A stretch of DNA of 64,000 nt, taken from assembly GCA_030280995.1 (NCBI GenBank), contig JASXTE010000010.1, positions 20,849,823 through 20,913,822 on the forward strand, given 5' to 3'. A program made the position numbers and the translations under genes. The DNA is from Hemileia vastatrix. Lineage: Eukaryota; Basidiomycota; Pucciniomycetes; Pucciniales; Zaghouaniaceae. How positions within the stretch are numbered: position 1 is the stretch's first letter; each line of letters starts with the position of its first letter. A model generated the notes under the pieces. That model was not told the DNA's origin. It did no database searches and was given only the letters and a program-made list of their open reading frames with translations. Positions 24,552 through 33,747 of this stretch are shown in pieces.

Positions 24552-25291
24552 CCTTTCCTCCAAAGATAAATGTTAATAGTTGCTTTTTGTTGAAGATACT
24601 TCCTCCATTTGAGTGTCCTGTAACAGGTCTTTCAGCTCTTGGTCTTAAATTATAAGGTTTTACCTTATTACTCACAATTTCAACATTGTCACACATTTTT
24701 TACATGGAATTTAAATCAAAAATTAAAATATGAGTTATTAAAACTTCAAAGAGGAGTATTATTATTATAATTTATCACAAATTAAGTCAATTTAATTTCT
24801 TACTTGTAGTTTTTAAGTGAATTTACAAGTGCCAAAAGTCAAACATGCTTTTATGTGGTCACTTGATTTAATTGGTCTACAATATGTAGCTGTGAGTTTA
24901 TATTTAAAAAAGAAATCTGTCAGTAATATTCTTTTTAAATATTAAATGAGTGTTACAAGCCAGAAAAAAGGGATTAAAGGTCCTGTAAAAAAATCAATTA
25001 ATCAGTTTTTATAATCTGCTTTTATTATCTGCAAATATCAAAAAATTAATTTCTCTATTGAAAGACTCCCACTAAGAACAATTTTATGTCCAATTAGTGG
25101 TAAAATTGTTGATTAAATATCACAGCTTTATTATATAACAGGTCTTATATTTCTGAATTCACTATATAAGTGACCCAAACCTGTTTCAATTATTAAAATA
25201 TTTCTATAGGGATTTTATTTACTTTAACCTCTTTTCAGTTTTTTACTTACTGGAAGATAACCAATAGAATTCTTGAGAAAAGTTCCCCAAT
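24552..25291 (-). other. Element A leader and gag start
   Basis: Minus-strand sequence homologous to 16035-16830 of element B. It contains the start of gag near 24555-24650 (the continuation is at 23206-23285) and the leader with the interlocked stems at 25069-25110 (CCACTAA/TTAGTGG interleaved with AACAATTTT/AAAATTGTT, shown on the plus strand). Next to the LTR the minus strand reads TTGGGGAAC, a possible primer-binding site; the tRNA is not assigned. Confidence 0.7.
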
Positions 25292-26021
25292 TTTCAGGCT
25301 GAGTTCAAGTACAGTGAAATTAATAGCTTTATTAGTCAGTTTTCTAAAAGATTTTAATGGTCCTATATGAATACTGTAGTACAAATCCAACAAGTATTAA
25401 AATTTAACTCAATATAAGGGTCTCAGTAACTTTTTATCTCACTAATGCTAAAAGGTTACAATCTTATTTTTGGTAGAAAACTATATTTAATAATTCAGAT
25501 ACTATTCAAAGACTTTATAAGTGCTATTGATATGTATTGTAATTTTATTGGTTATATGGTTGATTGTAACAATAAAGAATGTAGAATACAAGACCGAAAA
25601 CCCCCACCTTTTATACCCAATAATTCTCCAATTTATCCCACTGATTTACCAGTCCTATAAACATCCAATGACACCTCATTATAGCTAATAAAACCATTCA
25701 TCACCAATAGGAATGACCAATAACACAATTAGAATGATATAACCCACCAAAATCCTGGAGTAATAGGGATAATCAATCAAAATGAAAGAATAAGAAAAAA
25801 GAAAGTATATACGGGTAATACCTTAAAATAAAAGACTAAAAAAAGAATGAATAACACTAAATATTAAATAATATTAAGGATTATTGATGGTAGAAATGAA
25901 GGGTCTAATTATTCCAAATTACTATGTGGAATCCTCATTCAAAATTGACCAAAATTGACTGAGAAACCCAAAAAAGGAAGTTAGATGTGGGGTAACTGAA
26001 TGCAGTCCTTGGAGGGCGCTT
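25292..26021 (-). repeat. 5' LTR of element A, truncated
   Basis: About 730 bp of A-family LTR in minus orientation, with a TATA-like box near 25607-25614. Its inner end reads TTTCAGGCTGAG where TGTCAGG is expected, a single-base decay of the terminus. Homology stops near 26021 at the start of a G-run region, so the outer half of the LTR and the TSD are lost. Confidence 0.85.
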
Positions 26022-26289
26022 GAAAGGGGGGAGGGGGAGGGGGGGAGTGTTGTGAGCTGGCCTAAAGGGGGGGAAAAGGCACCTCAAGGGAGAAAAGGGG
26101 GAGGTCCTGGTGAAACAGGGGGGTAAGGGTGTTTTGAGGAGATCAAGAAGGGGGAGGGGGGTTAAGGACACCAAAAAGAGGTAAATGAGGAAAACAAGGA
26201 GGGGTAATATGGGAGTATGTAAAAGAAAATTTACATTATTATGTATTTTTTTTTGTTTTTTACAGAATATTATATAAAAGAAATTACAG
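26022..26289. other. G-run tract between elements A and D
   Basis: 26022-26210 consists of many runs of 3-7 Gs on the plus strand, separated by short A-rich spacers, enough to meet the usual G-quadruplex pattern several times. There is no coding sense; open frames here are low-complexity artefacts. 26210-26289 is AT-rich up to the LTR of element D. Confidence 0.7.
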
Positions 26290-27024
26290 TGTAGACAATC
26301 TTATAGTACTAGCTATAGGCCTTGATCAAGGGAGTTGGAGAAAACCCAGAGAGAAAATCCCCTGTCCCTTTAGAAAAATAATGTGAGATTTACCTGCTAC
26401 ATTAAATTGGTTCCTGTTGCTAAAGCCCCTTTTCTAACACACTTGACTTCCTGATCAGCCAAGAAGGTAGTCTCCAGACAGACTACCAAACCAAAGAACT
26501 GAAATTTAGGCCAATGTCCACACTAGAGAAAGCAATGATACTTGATGTAGGTTGCAAATCCACACCAGAGACAGCAATAATACTTGATATAGCTTGTAAT
26601 ACTATACCAGAGAAACCAGCTTCCAAGTTAAATTAAATGAAGAACTCACCTTGCCAGAAACACAGCCAATGGTGGCCAAAAAACAGTGAAAACTGAGTGA
26701 GGAATAAGGATATCACCTCCAGATGGTTTTATGATAATTAAAGTTTCCCCAAACTGTCTTATTCACTATGTACACACAGACCACTGTCTAAAAGCCCATG
26801 CACACCAACAAATTTGGTGTTCTTCAGCTCCAAATTGCATAAAACCCCTCTAGAAACGCTTCCCAGCCTTCTAGCACCAAGGAAGACGGTCCGCCTGATG
26901 TCGGGAGGCCCCCCTGAGGCGGCCGGACCACCCTGAAGCCAGAAAACCACCAAAAACCTCCAAAAATACCCAAAATACTTAGAAAAATCTACTACGACTA
27001 CTAAAACCTTTAAAACACATAATA

Positions 27025-27054
27025 GGGGGTGTCAGTTCTGGCAAATCCGCACTT
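27025..27054 (+). repeat. Left terminal inverted repeat of Harbinger element
   Basis: 30 bp, starting GGGGGTGTCAGTTCTGGC, perfectly complementary to 30608-30637. It is followed at 27056-27085 by a second, internal inverted repeat built from the same AAATCCGCACTTA motif. Confidence 0.95.
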
Positions 27055-27309
27055 ACAAATCCGCACTTAAATAAGTGCGGATTTCCAAAACACACTAGCC
27101 CCAATACTGGTGGATTTCAAAATGAAATAAGTCACTTATTTCACTCAAATCCGCACTTTCTCAACCAAAAGTGCTGATTTCACCATCAAGTCCCATTTCA
27201 CTGATTTGTCAGCATCATCCCATTCATACGCAGCACTCCGCAGAATAACACTTCATAACTCAAAACATCGTACATCACTTACATCTTCATATCATATCAT
27301 ATAAGAGTT

Positions 27310-27830
27310 ATGCCTTCCTCACTTTCAAATCGTGATAAATTACATAAAGCAATGACTTTCATGGCTCTTGAACTGCTCTTGGACTCTGATTGCGATTCTG
27401 ATTCTGATCTAGAAGAAGATTTTGTCTTTTTATCAAAAATGGCCACGAAACGTTACCTTCTTCCCAGAAAGCCTCAAGTACTTCATACCCCCAAGTACAC
27501 CATCCAAACACTTCTTAACCTATCTACACCCAGTTTTAGACAGCTGTTCAGGACTTCTCAGGAATGTTTCCTTAAATTTCTTGAGCTTATTCAGGATCAT
27601 CCCATATTTCACAATAATTCTCAAAAAGAACAACGACATCCTTCAATTCAATTGGCCATCACACTATGTCGTTTGGGTTCAAATGGTAATGGAGCCGCTT
27701 TGAAACGTTTAGAAAATGTCTTTGATTTAGGGTATGGTTCAGTTAACACTTATACCAAACGATGTATCACTGCCATCAACTCCTTGGAATCTCAACTTCT
27801 CACCTGGCCAACAAAAATGAAATCGCATAT
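27310..27830 (+). pseudogene. Harbinger transposase, N-terminal part only
   Basis: The frame starts at ATG 27310, just after a run of 'catatcatataag' that could act as a promoter. An acidic, Ser/Asp-rich start is followed by FRQLFRTSQECFLKFLELI, then QLAITLCRLGSNGNGAALKRLENVFDLGYGSVNTYTKRCITAI. This is the helix-rich and helix-turn-helix part upstream of the catalytic domain in PIF/Harbinger nucleases (DDE_4 family, known from the family). Family resemblance stops near LLTWP (about 27820). No DDE motif follows; the frame runs on to 28005 into Phe/Ser-rich sequence and a tandem duplication. About 170 residues of an expected 400 or so remain. Confidence 0.85.
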
Positions 27831-27919
27831 TTTCAGCAAACGCATATTTTTTCAGTCACTCTCTTTTTTTTCTTCACTCATATCCGTTTTCTCCTCTCTT
27901 CCTACATCACTCAATCAAT

Positions 27920-28165
27920 TTCACTTATATTTCTTTTTTCTCAACTCATCTCTCCAGGTAAGTCATTTTATTCTTTTTAAACAGAGTGTGAAAATAGGAG
28001 GATGAACTCTGTTCTTCGGGCGAAGAACAGAGTTCACTTCCATTCACTTATATTTCTTTTTTCTCAACTCATCTCTCCAGGTAAGTCATTTTATTCTTTT
28101 TAAACAGAGTGTGAAAATAGGAGGATGAACTCTGTTCTTCGGGCGAAGAACAGAGTTCACTTCCA
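27920..28165. repeat. Perfect 123-bp tandem duplication with palindrome
   Basis: Units 27920-28042 and 28043-28165 are identical by eye. Each contains a 32-nt near-perfect palindrome (first at 28004-28035, arms GAACTCTGTTCTTCG and its complement around GG) and a splice-donor-like CAGGTAAGT. It marks the place where the transposase catalytic domain is missing. Confidence 0.95.
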
Positions 28166-28236
28166 TAAAATATTAGCTGAAAATGTAAAATTATTGTTTT
28201 TCCATCAAAGAAAATTCTTTAAAATTTTTTGTATTA

Positions 28237-28315
28237 TTACATGATTGAGTTCTAATGCAGCGAGCATGTTGTTAGAGCATTATTGCCCCTCTTAGTAACT
28301 CAATCAAGTAATATA
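28237..28315. repeat. Small foldback sequence
   Basis: About 80 bp with arms ATTACATGATTGAGTT on the left and AACTCAATCAAGTAAT on the right. The arms pair over about 15 positions with one mismatch, around a GC-richer loop. It could be a small MITE remnant or a structured part of the element. No TSD was established. Confidence 0.6.
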
Positions 28316-28615
28316 TACAAAAAAATAACCAAATATTTAATATTCTTCCATAAATTTTTAATAAATAAATATGATATTTCAATTTATGAAATTAAAGTAA
28401 TGGGCCCACGACCTTGTGTTGTATAAATGGTAATCATGATAACATTAATTTGTTTCATGGGGTTCCTCTAGCCTATACCTGTGGAAAGTCCCAAACCTAG
28501 TTTCTAGACTTGATCTGCATTTTGGCTTAAGGAATTGTCATTACTTTAAAAGTAGTATACTTGACATATCTTATTTATATATTAATTAATTTATGTAATT
28601 ATATTAAATTTTGAT

Positions 28616-28800
28616 GACTTTCACCCTTTACTTCAATAAAATGCAGGGGAGGGTATTGCCAATTTTTTAAATCTGACATGTGAAATTGATGACTTAGAAA
28701 AATTTGGTGGTACCCACCCCTTGTTTCAATAAAATGCAGGGGAGGGCATTGCCAATTTTTTAAATCTGACATGTGAAATTGATGACTTAGAAAAATTTAG
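28616..28800. repeat. Minisatellite of the Harbinger element
   Basis: Two near-identical units of about 87 bp sharing 'caataaaatgcaggggaggg' and 'aaatctgacatgtgaaatt'. They correspond to the arrays at 289-745 and 48570-49085. Lies between the two convergent genes. 28801-28952 is AT-rich 3' sequence of the accessory gene. Confidence 0.85.
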
Positions 28801-28952
28801 ATAAGCAAACTTATTGACTAGAAAGTAAAGATAGAAAATTTTTATTATACATTCAAATTTTTGTCAAAAATAACGTACTATATTCTTTTCCTTTTATAAG
28901 TCAGCATATAAGAAAATATTACCAAAATTAAATTAACTAGAAAAACAATTTA

Positions 28953-30288
28953 TCAATTGAAAAGGTCAAGTAATTTTTTAATGTCCTCATAAGATTGGCC
29001 ATTTTTAACACATTCCATAATGAAATCTTTTTTTTTAAAACTCTCTTGTTTTTCCAATTCACAAGTAGCCATTTCTCTTTGAAATTGACAGTCATTTACT
29101 CTTTCCATCTGCTCTACCTCAAATTTTTTTTCTTCCAAATCTAAGGCTTGCTGATCTTTCCTTAGCATATGATCAAACTTCATCTTCTCAAAGTCAAGGG
29201 CATTATTTGCAATAGTTGATTTCGCTGAGAAAATTAAATTGAAATAAATAAATAAATGAGTTAATGATTAAGATATATAGTAAACAAAACTTACTTATAT
29301 CTTTTTTTTCAAAATAATCCTCAAGGGAGCCAAATGAGCTTGTTGAAGTATTACCACGTTTTAATAGATGGTTCAAGTTCATTGAAGTTGAGGCTCGACG
29401 CTTTAGTTTGGAGTTTGAACAAGAGGCTTCAGGAAGTTCTTCTAAAGCAGCTTCTAAAGAGGTATTCACATTTCCAGAATTGAGATTATTTAATGGAGAT
29501 TGAGTTTGAGTAGGAGGAGACTAGAAAGAAAGAGAAATTCAGAGAAGAATTGAAGAAAAAACAAAAAGTAAACATACATTTAAATTTTGGGCCTCTGAGG
29601 ATTCAGATTTTCTGCGATATAATTGTTCTGCTTGATAGTTGGGATCATCTTCAGCTGAACTATGGTTAGAAGGTGGAGGGGATTGATCTTCTTCAAGTAA
29701 AGGTGTGTTGGGAGGATTATAGGAAGGTTTGGATCCAGAGGGTATATGCTTAGTAGTATCGTGTAGAAACCAAGGGTTTACATCAACTCGGGTGCCAAAA
29801 AGATTATCCATTTCCTCATAGAAAGGACACATGACATTGAGCTTTTCGGAAACAGTAGTAATTCCAATCTCCAAATCATCATCGTCAATACCAAAGCCAG
29901 TTTCATTTACAGCATGATGAGTCTTTTTATATTTTGAATGGTAACTCTTAAATCTCTCCTTCATTTGTTTAGGATTGATATCGATTCTCCCCCTTGTTTT
30001 CTTCCTTACTTCATTGGCCATCAACAAGTAGCCATTAACCTTTGAAGAAGGTGGACGTCCAATACGAGTGGACTTTTCACATCCAAAACATGCTTCAAAA
30101 TTTGATTTTATTTTAAGGAAGTTGATTATGATGAGATAATCATCCTTTTTAAGCTGACCTGAACTTGCCTTTGATTTTTCAGGTGTAGGGCTTGCTTTAC
30201 GAGGAGACTTTTGTGACGAAGCAGATTTTTGAGTTACCTTTTGAGATTTGGAATGTCTGGGAGGCATTATGAAACTGGCACATAACAA
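28953..30288 (-). CDS. Harbinger accessory protein, intact with two introns
   Basis: Three exons on the minus strand: 30288-29578, 29520-29295 and 29224-28953. They are separated by introns of 57 bp (GTATGT...CTAG) and 70 bp (GTAAGT...TCAG). Splicing keeps the frame and gives about 402 residues; a second in-frame start (MPPRH) is at 30267. The order is a basic Ser/Lys-rich N-terminus, a trihelix/MADF-like DNA-binding region (GRPPSSKVNGYLLMANEVR, then MKERFKSYHSKYKKT and GFGI), an acidic Pro/Ser linker, a Lys/Glu-rich coiled coil and a terminal SYEDIKKLL tail. In Harbinger elements such a partner brings the transposase to DNA and the nucleus; here that is inference from position and fold type. 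Decayed relatives are at 889-2366 and 49230-50710. Confidence 0.8.
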
Positions 30289-30607
30289 GAAAAAAGATTA
30301 AAAAGTAGAAGAAATAAGTAAAAAAGAATGTAAACATGCCTGGTCAAAATATTGAAAATGTCAGGAAGGGGTGTGTGCCGAGGATTGATGGGTAGGTAGC
30401 GAGGAAGGTCAGTGTGTCACATGTGACAGGGATGGGGTAAGAAAGGAAGGGATGTTTTGTGGCCAAAATGTGGTTGTGAAAAAAAACGGGAAAAAAGTGC
30501 TGATTTGAGGTCATAACTGACACCCTTTTTTGAAATAAGTGACTTTTTTGCAAAATTTAAGTGCTGATTTGTAAGTGCTGATTTGGTTTGAAATCCGCAC
30601 TTAATTT

Positions 30608-30637
30608 AAGTGCGGATTTGCCAGAACTGACACCCCC
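30608..30637 (-). repeat. Right terminal inverted repeat of Harbinger element
   Basis: 30 bp ending TTGCCAGAACTGACACCCCC, the exact complement of 27025-27054. Just inside, 30589-30617 forms a palindrome from AAATCCGCACTTA arms, mirroring the left end. The target TAA follows at 30638-30640. Confidence 0.95.
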
Positions 30638-31006
30638 TAATTAGGCTATAACAACATTGAGACATAAAATGTAGAAAAAAATTAACTCATTCTAATGGTA
30701 CTAAGCACTTAACCCCAAGACTTAAGGTTAGCCTGTAAAACATGAAAAACAAAATTAAACAGCTATCTTTTTAAATGAAAAATGAGAAATAATCCCTTTA
30801 ATACTTAAAATCTGAAAAATGTCATAGAGACATAAAATATAGAGAAAAACTGGGGCTATCCAATGGTAGTACCCACATCCCCGCAGTCCCAATATTTGCT
30901 GAATAAATCCAGAAAAACACCCAATTATTAAACAATGTCATTTAAGACATATCAAAACAATGCCAAATAGACCAACAAAGGGCTCCACCAATGTTGGAAG
31001 ACCACA

Positions 31007-31019
31007 TCCTCCCTCCAAT
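31007..31019 (-). promoter_or_regulatory. Polypurine tract of element D
   Basis: On the minus strand ATTGGAGGGAGGA directly precedes the TGTGGTC start of the 3' LTR, the expected primer site for plus-strand DNA synthesis. It confirms that D is read from right to left. Confidence 0.75.
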
Positions 31020-31289
31020 AGAGAATTTCCACATTCTCCTTCATCACAAACACCATGTTCAGCTTTCTTTCTATATTTGCTACTGATATGGGTCCTTGCC
31101 AATACTGCATTGACAACAATTCTATCTGTACCATCACACCACTGGCTCATCACTACATAACCTCCTTTGATGCCTGTCACTCTAGAAAGAAGACTTGTTT
31201 CAGACCTGGTCCACTTTCCTCTTCAACATCTTCTCCTTCCCCACAAACTGATCCACCATCTACCAGAACTAAATGATCCAAAACATCTG

Positions 31290-31679
31290 TCCTGATCCCC
31301 AGACTGGTCAAAAAATTACACCCTTCAAAAAAGAGTTCCAACACCACTACAAACACTAGCTCTACCAATCCCTGGTCCTTCTGATGGTAAGCCAATACTT
31401 TTTCATACTGAAATTCAATCTGACAATTTTCCAGTTCATTTCCATCCTGACAGTGATGATGACAATGTGGGAACCATTGAAGCACCCCCACCTAATCCAT
31501 TTCCCGCCATCAAACACAAATTCCAACAACATTCTTCTCAAAAGAAGCATCTCATTCTAAATTACTTCCAATCCACTCCTACCAGGAATCCACAGGACCT
31601 TGAGAAAAGGAAGAACCTCATTCACCAGTTCAAAGCCAATGCTGAAAATTTTGTTACATCTCTTGATTCTTTTCTGTAA
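31290..31679 (+). pseudogene. Element D antisense ORF 1, C-terminal remnant
   Basis: A plus-strand frame, antisense to gag-pol. It reads through LPIPGPSDGKPILFHTE, an acidic DSDDDN stretch, IEAPPPNPFPAIKHKFQQ and a Lys-rich helix to a stop at 31679. AATAAAAAATAAAA follows at about 31710 and could serve as a polyadenylation signal. Upstream (31020-31290) the frame is broken. I do not recognise the family. It lies between the polypurine tract and the first repeat block. It may belong to the same accessory module as the ORF at 32383, but no splice link was found. Confidence 0.45.
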
Positions 31680-31725
31680 TTTCTTCTTGCCTGAAAATCT
31701 TGATTTAGAAATAAAAAATAAAAAA

Positions 31726-32235
31726 TATCCTCAGTTTAAAATCTTGGGGGACTAATCCTCAGTTTTAAGTCTTGGGGGACTAACAGCCCTCATTTTATAG
31801 TCTTGGGGGACTCAAAAACCCTCAGTTTATAGTCTTGGGGGACTCCAAAACCTGAATCAAAAAGACAGAACCAGAGATCAAAAAATTAAAGACCAAAGAA
31901 ACAAACTAAAATTCTTGGGTAACTGTTCTACAGTGCAGCCAGCTTATCAGTTACCCCCACACTTGCCTTAACTAAATTTAGAGACTCCCCCTTTGGATGC
32001 CCTCTGCCAGAATTACACCAACATCACATTATCAGTTTATAGTCCTGAAGGACTCAACCATCAAATCATCCTCAGTTTATAGTCTTGGGGGACTATACCA
32101 TTCTTCAGTTTAAAGTCTTGATGGACTGACCACAGTGTTCAGTTTAAAGTCTTGATGGACTGACCACAGTGTTCAGTTTAAAGTCTTGACGGACTATTCA
32201 AGTGTTCAGTTTAAAGTCTTGATGAACTAAAAAAC
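31726..32235 (+). repeat. Tandem repeat block of element D, proximal to 3' LTR
   Basis: About ten copies of a 30-45-bp unit around CAGTTTAAAGTCTTGGGGGACT, interrupted at 31860-32030 by a longer segment (GGTAACTGTTCTACAG..., GTTACCCCCACACTTGCC). That longer segment recurs at 36240-36340 and 36520-36610. Each unit has short complementary arms, for example ATAGTC and GACTAT. Non-coding. Confidence 0.85.
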
Positions 32236-32382
32236 ACATTTTGCATATAAGGGCGGAGCCACCTCCATGCACAATGCTCTTCAGCCAACCTGCTGAACTT
32301 CCACTCCTTCTTCATCATCTACGCATCACTGGTAAAATTTTTATTCATCTCTTTTCTCTTCATTATTGTTCCTTCACAGATC

Positions 32383-33747
32383 ATGTCTGGATCCCCAGAT
32401 TTTGATCCATAGGACCTTCCCTGTTTCACTACTCCAAAGGACTATTCTTGTAAACAGTGCATTCACATGTGCAGACCTTGGACTTTCACTCTTCCTACTC
32501 CTCAAGCCAAATTCTAAAACAGAGCCTGTGATTCTTGCAACTCTAAAAAGAAAAGATGTGACAGAGATCCCAGCTATCCAATACCTCTGCCTTCACCTTT
32601 TCATAAATATATTTCCAGATCTCTTACCAGGTCTCCAGAAATTGGGCCTTCTTCCTCTTCTTTATCTTCTGCTCCTTCCAGAAGATCATTCCGTTCTATT
32701 CCCAAAAGGCTACCTAAAAGACCTGCTTTATCTTCTCAAGAATATGCTTTTACCTCAGAAAATTTAGCCAAATCAGCTTCAAAATCAGATTCCAAGCTGC
32801 TAGACCGCATCCAGGCGGCCCTCCTGACATTGGGTGGCCCACCCGCCTTGCCAGAAAGCAAAAATCAGGCTCAAAACTCCCAAATTCAGCCAGATAACAG
32901 CCAAAGGCCACCATTAAACACCAACAGCTCTATGCAACAGCCTCCTAGTGCTCCCAGAGCAATGCATACACACAAAAATTCTTTCTGTTCCACCAAGAAA
33001 AACTAACTACACCTATCCTCTGGCCACCAATTTTTCCTCTGATAGTTCCATTTCTTCCAGATCTTCATCCATAAAATCACAATCAGCTTCCAGTTCACCT
33101 TCTCCTAGTCCTTTGTTCAATAACCCTGGTACTCCACCACCAGTTTCCAAACCAATTGGGCCAAGAAATAATAATATCCACAACAACAACAACAGCAGCC
33201 CTCCTGCTCCAACCAGGCCACAGGAACGCCCTTCTTCTCCTTCATCTTCTCAAAACCATTTATAGAATGATCATGAGAATACATACCTCTATCTGGTTGA
33301 TCCTCCTTCCACATCCATTCAACATTCTTCAACAGTCCCAATTCCAGCCGCATACAAATTTGAAGAGCTCCAAATCTGTAAGTACTAAATTAATAAATCA
33401 AATTTCTTTAACAGAGAACAATTACTGATCCAATTCTTCTGTATAGTTGGAACCCCACCTCCTAAAACTACAATTGGGATCGGCCAAGCTTTAGAAACTA
33501 CCTTAATGCGGGATTATGCCAACATGAAACAACACCTATGCATTATGTGTTTAAACATGCTTAAGGCCTTTGCTCTCCACAGTCCATTGAATGAGTTTGA
33601 AAAGAATCTGAGAAAACAACTCCTTGATGACCACTGGAAGATTTCTAGAATAATCAAGCACACCTTCCAACACTCTATCCTTGCTTCTTCCACTTCTTTC
33701 CCAAATTTACCTTCTTCTCCAGTCCCTGACCATTACAACCCATATAC
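32383..33747 (+). pseudogene. Element D antisense ORF 2, zinc-cluster-like
   Basis: Preceded by a TATA-like CATATAAGGG at 32244 and a likely intron (GTAAAATTTT at 32331 to TTCACAG near 32380), then ATG at 32383. The frame reads CKQCIHMCRPW and, after one stop, RACDSCNSKKKRCDRDPSYP, a spacing close to fungal Zn2Cys6 clusters (CxxC...C...CxxC...C). Then come a long Ser/Pro-rich tail, KLLDRIQAALLTLGG, and, after a frameshift near 32950, a second Ser/Pro-rich stretch. A 37-bp intron-like gap (33378-33414) precedes a helical end (MRDYANMKQHLCIMC, LLDDHWKISRIIK). The frame resumes after the solo LTR at 35242 and ends near 35297. At least four lesions. The family is unknown to me. Confidence 0.5.

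Larger units (their letters stand above)
4634..26021 (-). mobile_element. Element A: nested, decayed chromodomain Ty3/gypsy retrotransposon
   Basis: A single minus-strand element split by later insertions. Its pieces in coding order are: 5' LTR remnant 25292-26021, leader 24552-25291, gag 23206-23285 and 12184-13431, gag C-terminus 9950-10684, protease, RT, RNase H, integrase and chromodomain down to 6306, and 3' LTR 4634-6120. The inserts are a solo LTR (10690-12178), an LTR of a second family (13432-23205, itself split by element B) and another (23286-24546). The assignment rests on continuous homology to element B across each break and on TSDs at the inserts. All coding parts carry stops. 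Confidence 0.85.
27023..30637 (+). mobile_element. PIF/Harbinger-type DNA transposon derivative
   Basis: 3.6-kb element with perfect 30-bp terminal inverted repeats that begin with a G-run and GTGTCAG. It is inserted in the 3' LTR of element D. Comparison with the intact LTR at 46300 shows that TAA was duplicated on insertion, the usual 3-bp Harbinger target. Two extra bases (TA) lie between the left TAA and the G-run. It carries two convergent genes, as in autonomous Harbinger elements: the transposase start on the plus strand and the accessory protein on the minus strand. The catalytic half of the transposase is missing, so it should depend on a transposase from elsewhere. Confidence 0.9.
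26290..31006 (-). repeat. 3' LTR of element D, split by Harbinger element
   Basis: Runs from TGTAGACAATC to GGAAGACCACA. The two halves (26290-27024 and 30638-31006) align with the continuous LTR at 45572-46670, which serves as the empty site for the insertion. Open frames at 26759-26953 and 46041-46235 are mirrored in the two LTRs only because the LTRs are copies, and are not genes. Confidence 0.9.

Noticed and set aside
25935..26174. Pro/Leu-rich open frame on the minus strand
   Set aside because: It is the translation of the G-run tract and has no coding signature.
26759..26953. Open frame also present at 46041-46235, seemingly a conserved gene
   Set aside because: It is mirrored only because both lie in the two LTRs of element D. 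It has stops in neither by chance and no domain.
31726..32235. CRISPR-like reading of the regularly repeated CAGTTTAAAGTC unit
   Set aside because: Spacing is irregular, spacers are not unique, and the block is part of a retroelement.
32948..33265. Independent Ser/Pro-rich protein
   Set aside because: It is the frameshifted continuation of antisense ORF 2; composition and direction match, and it has no start context of its own.
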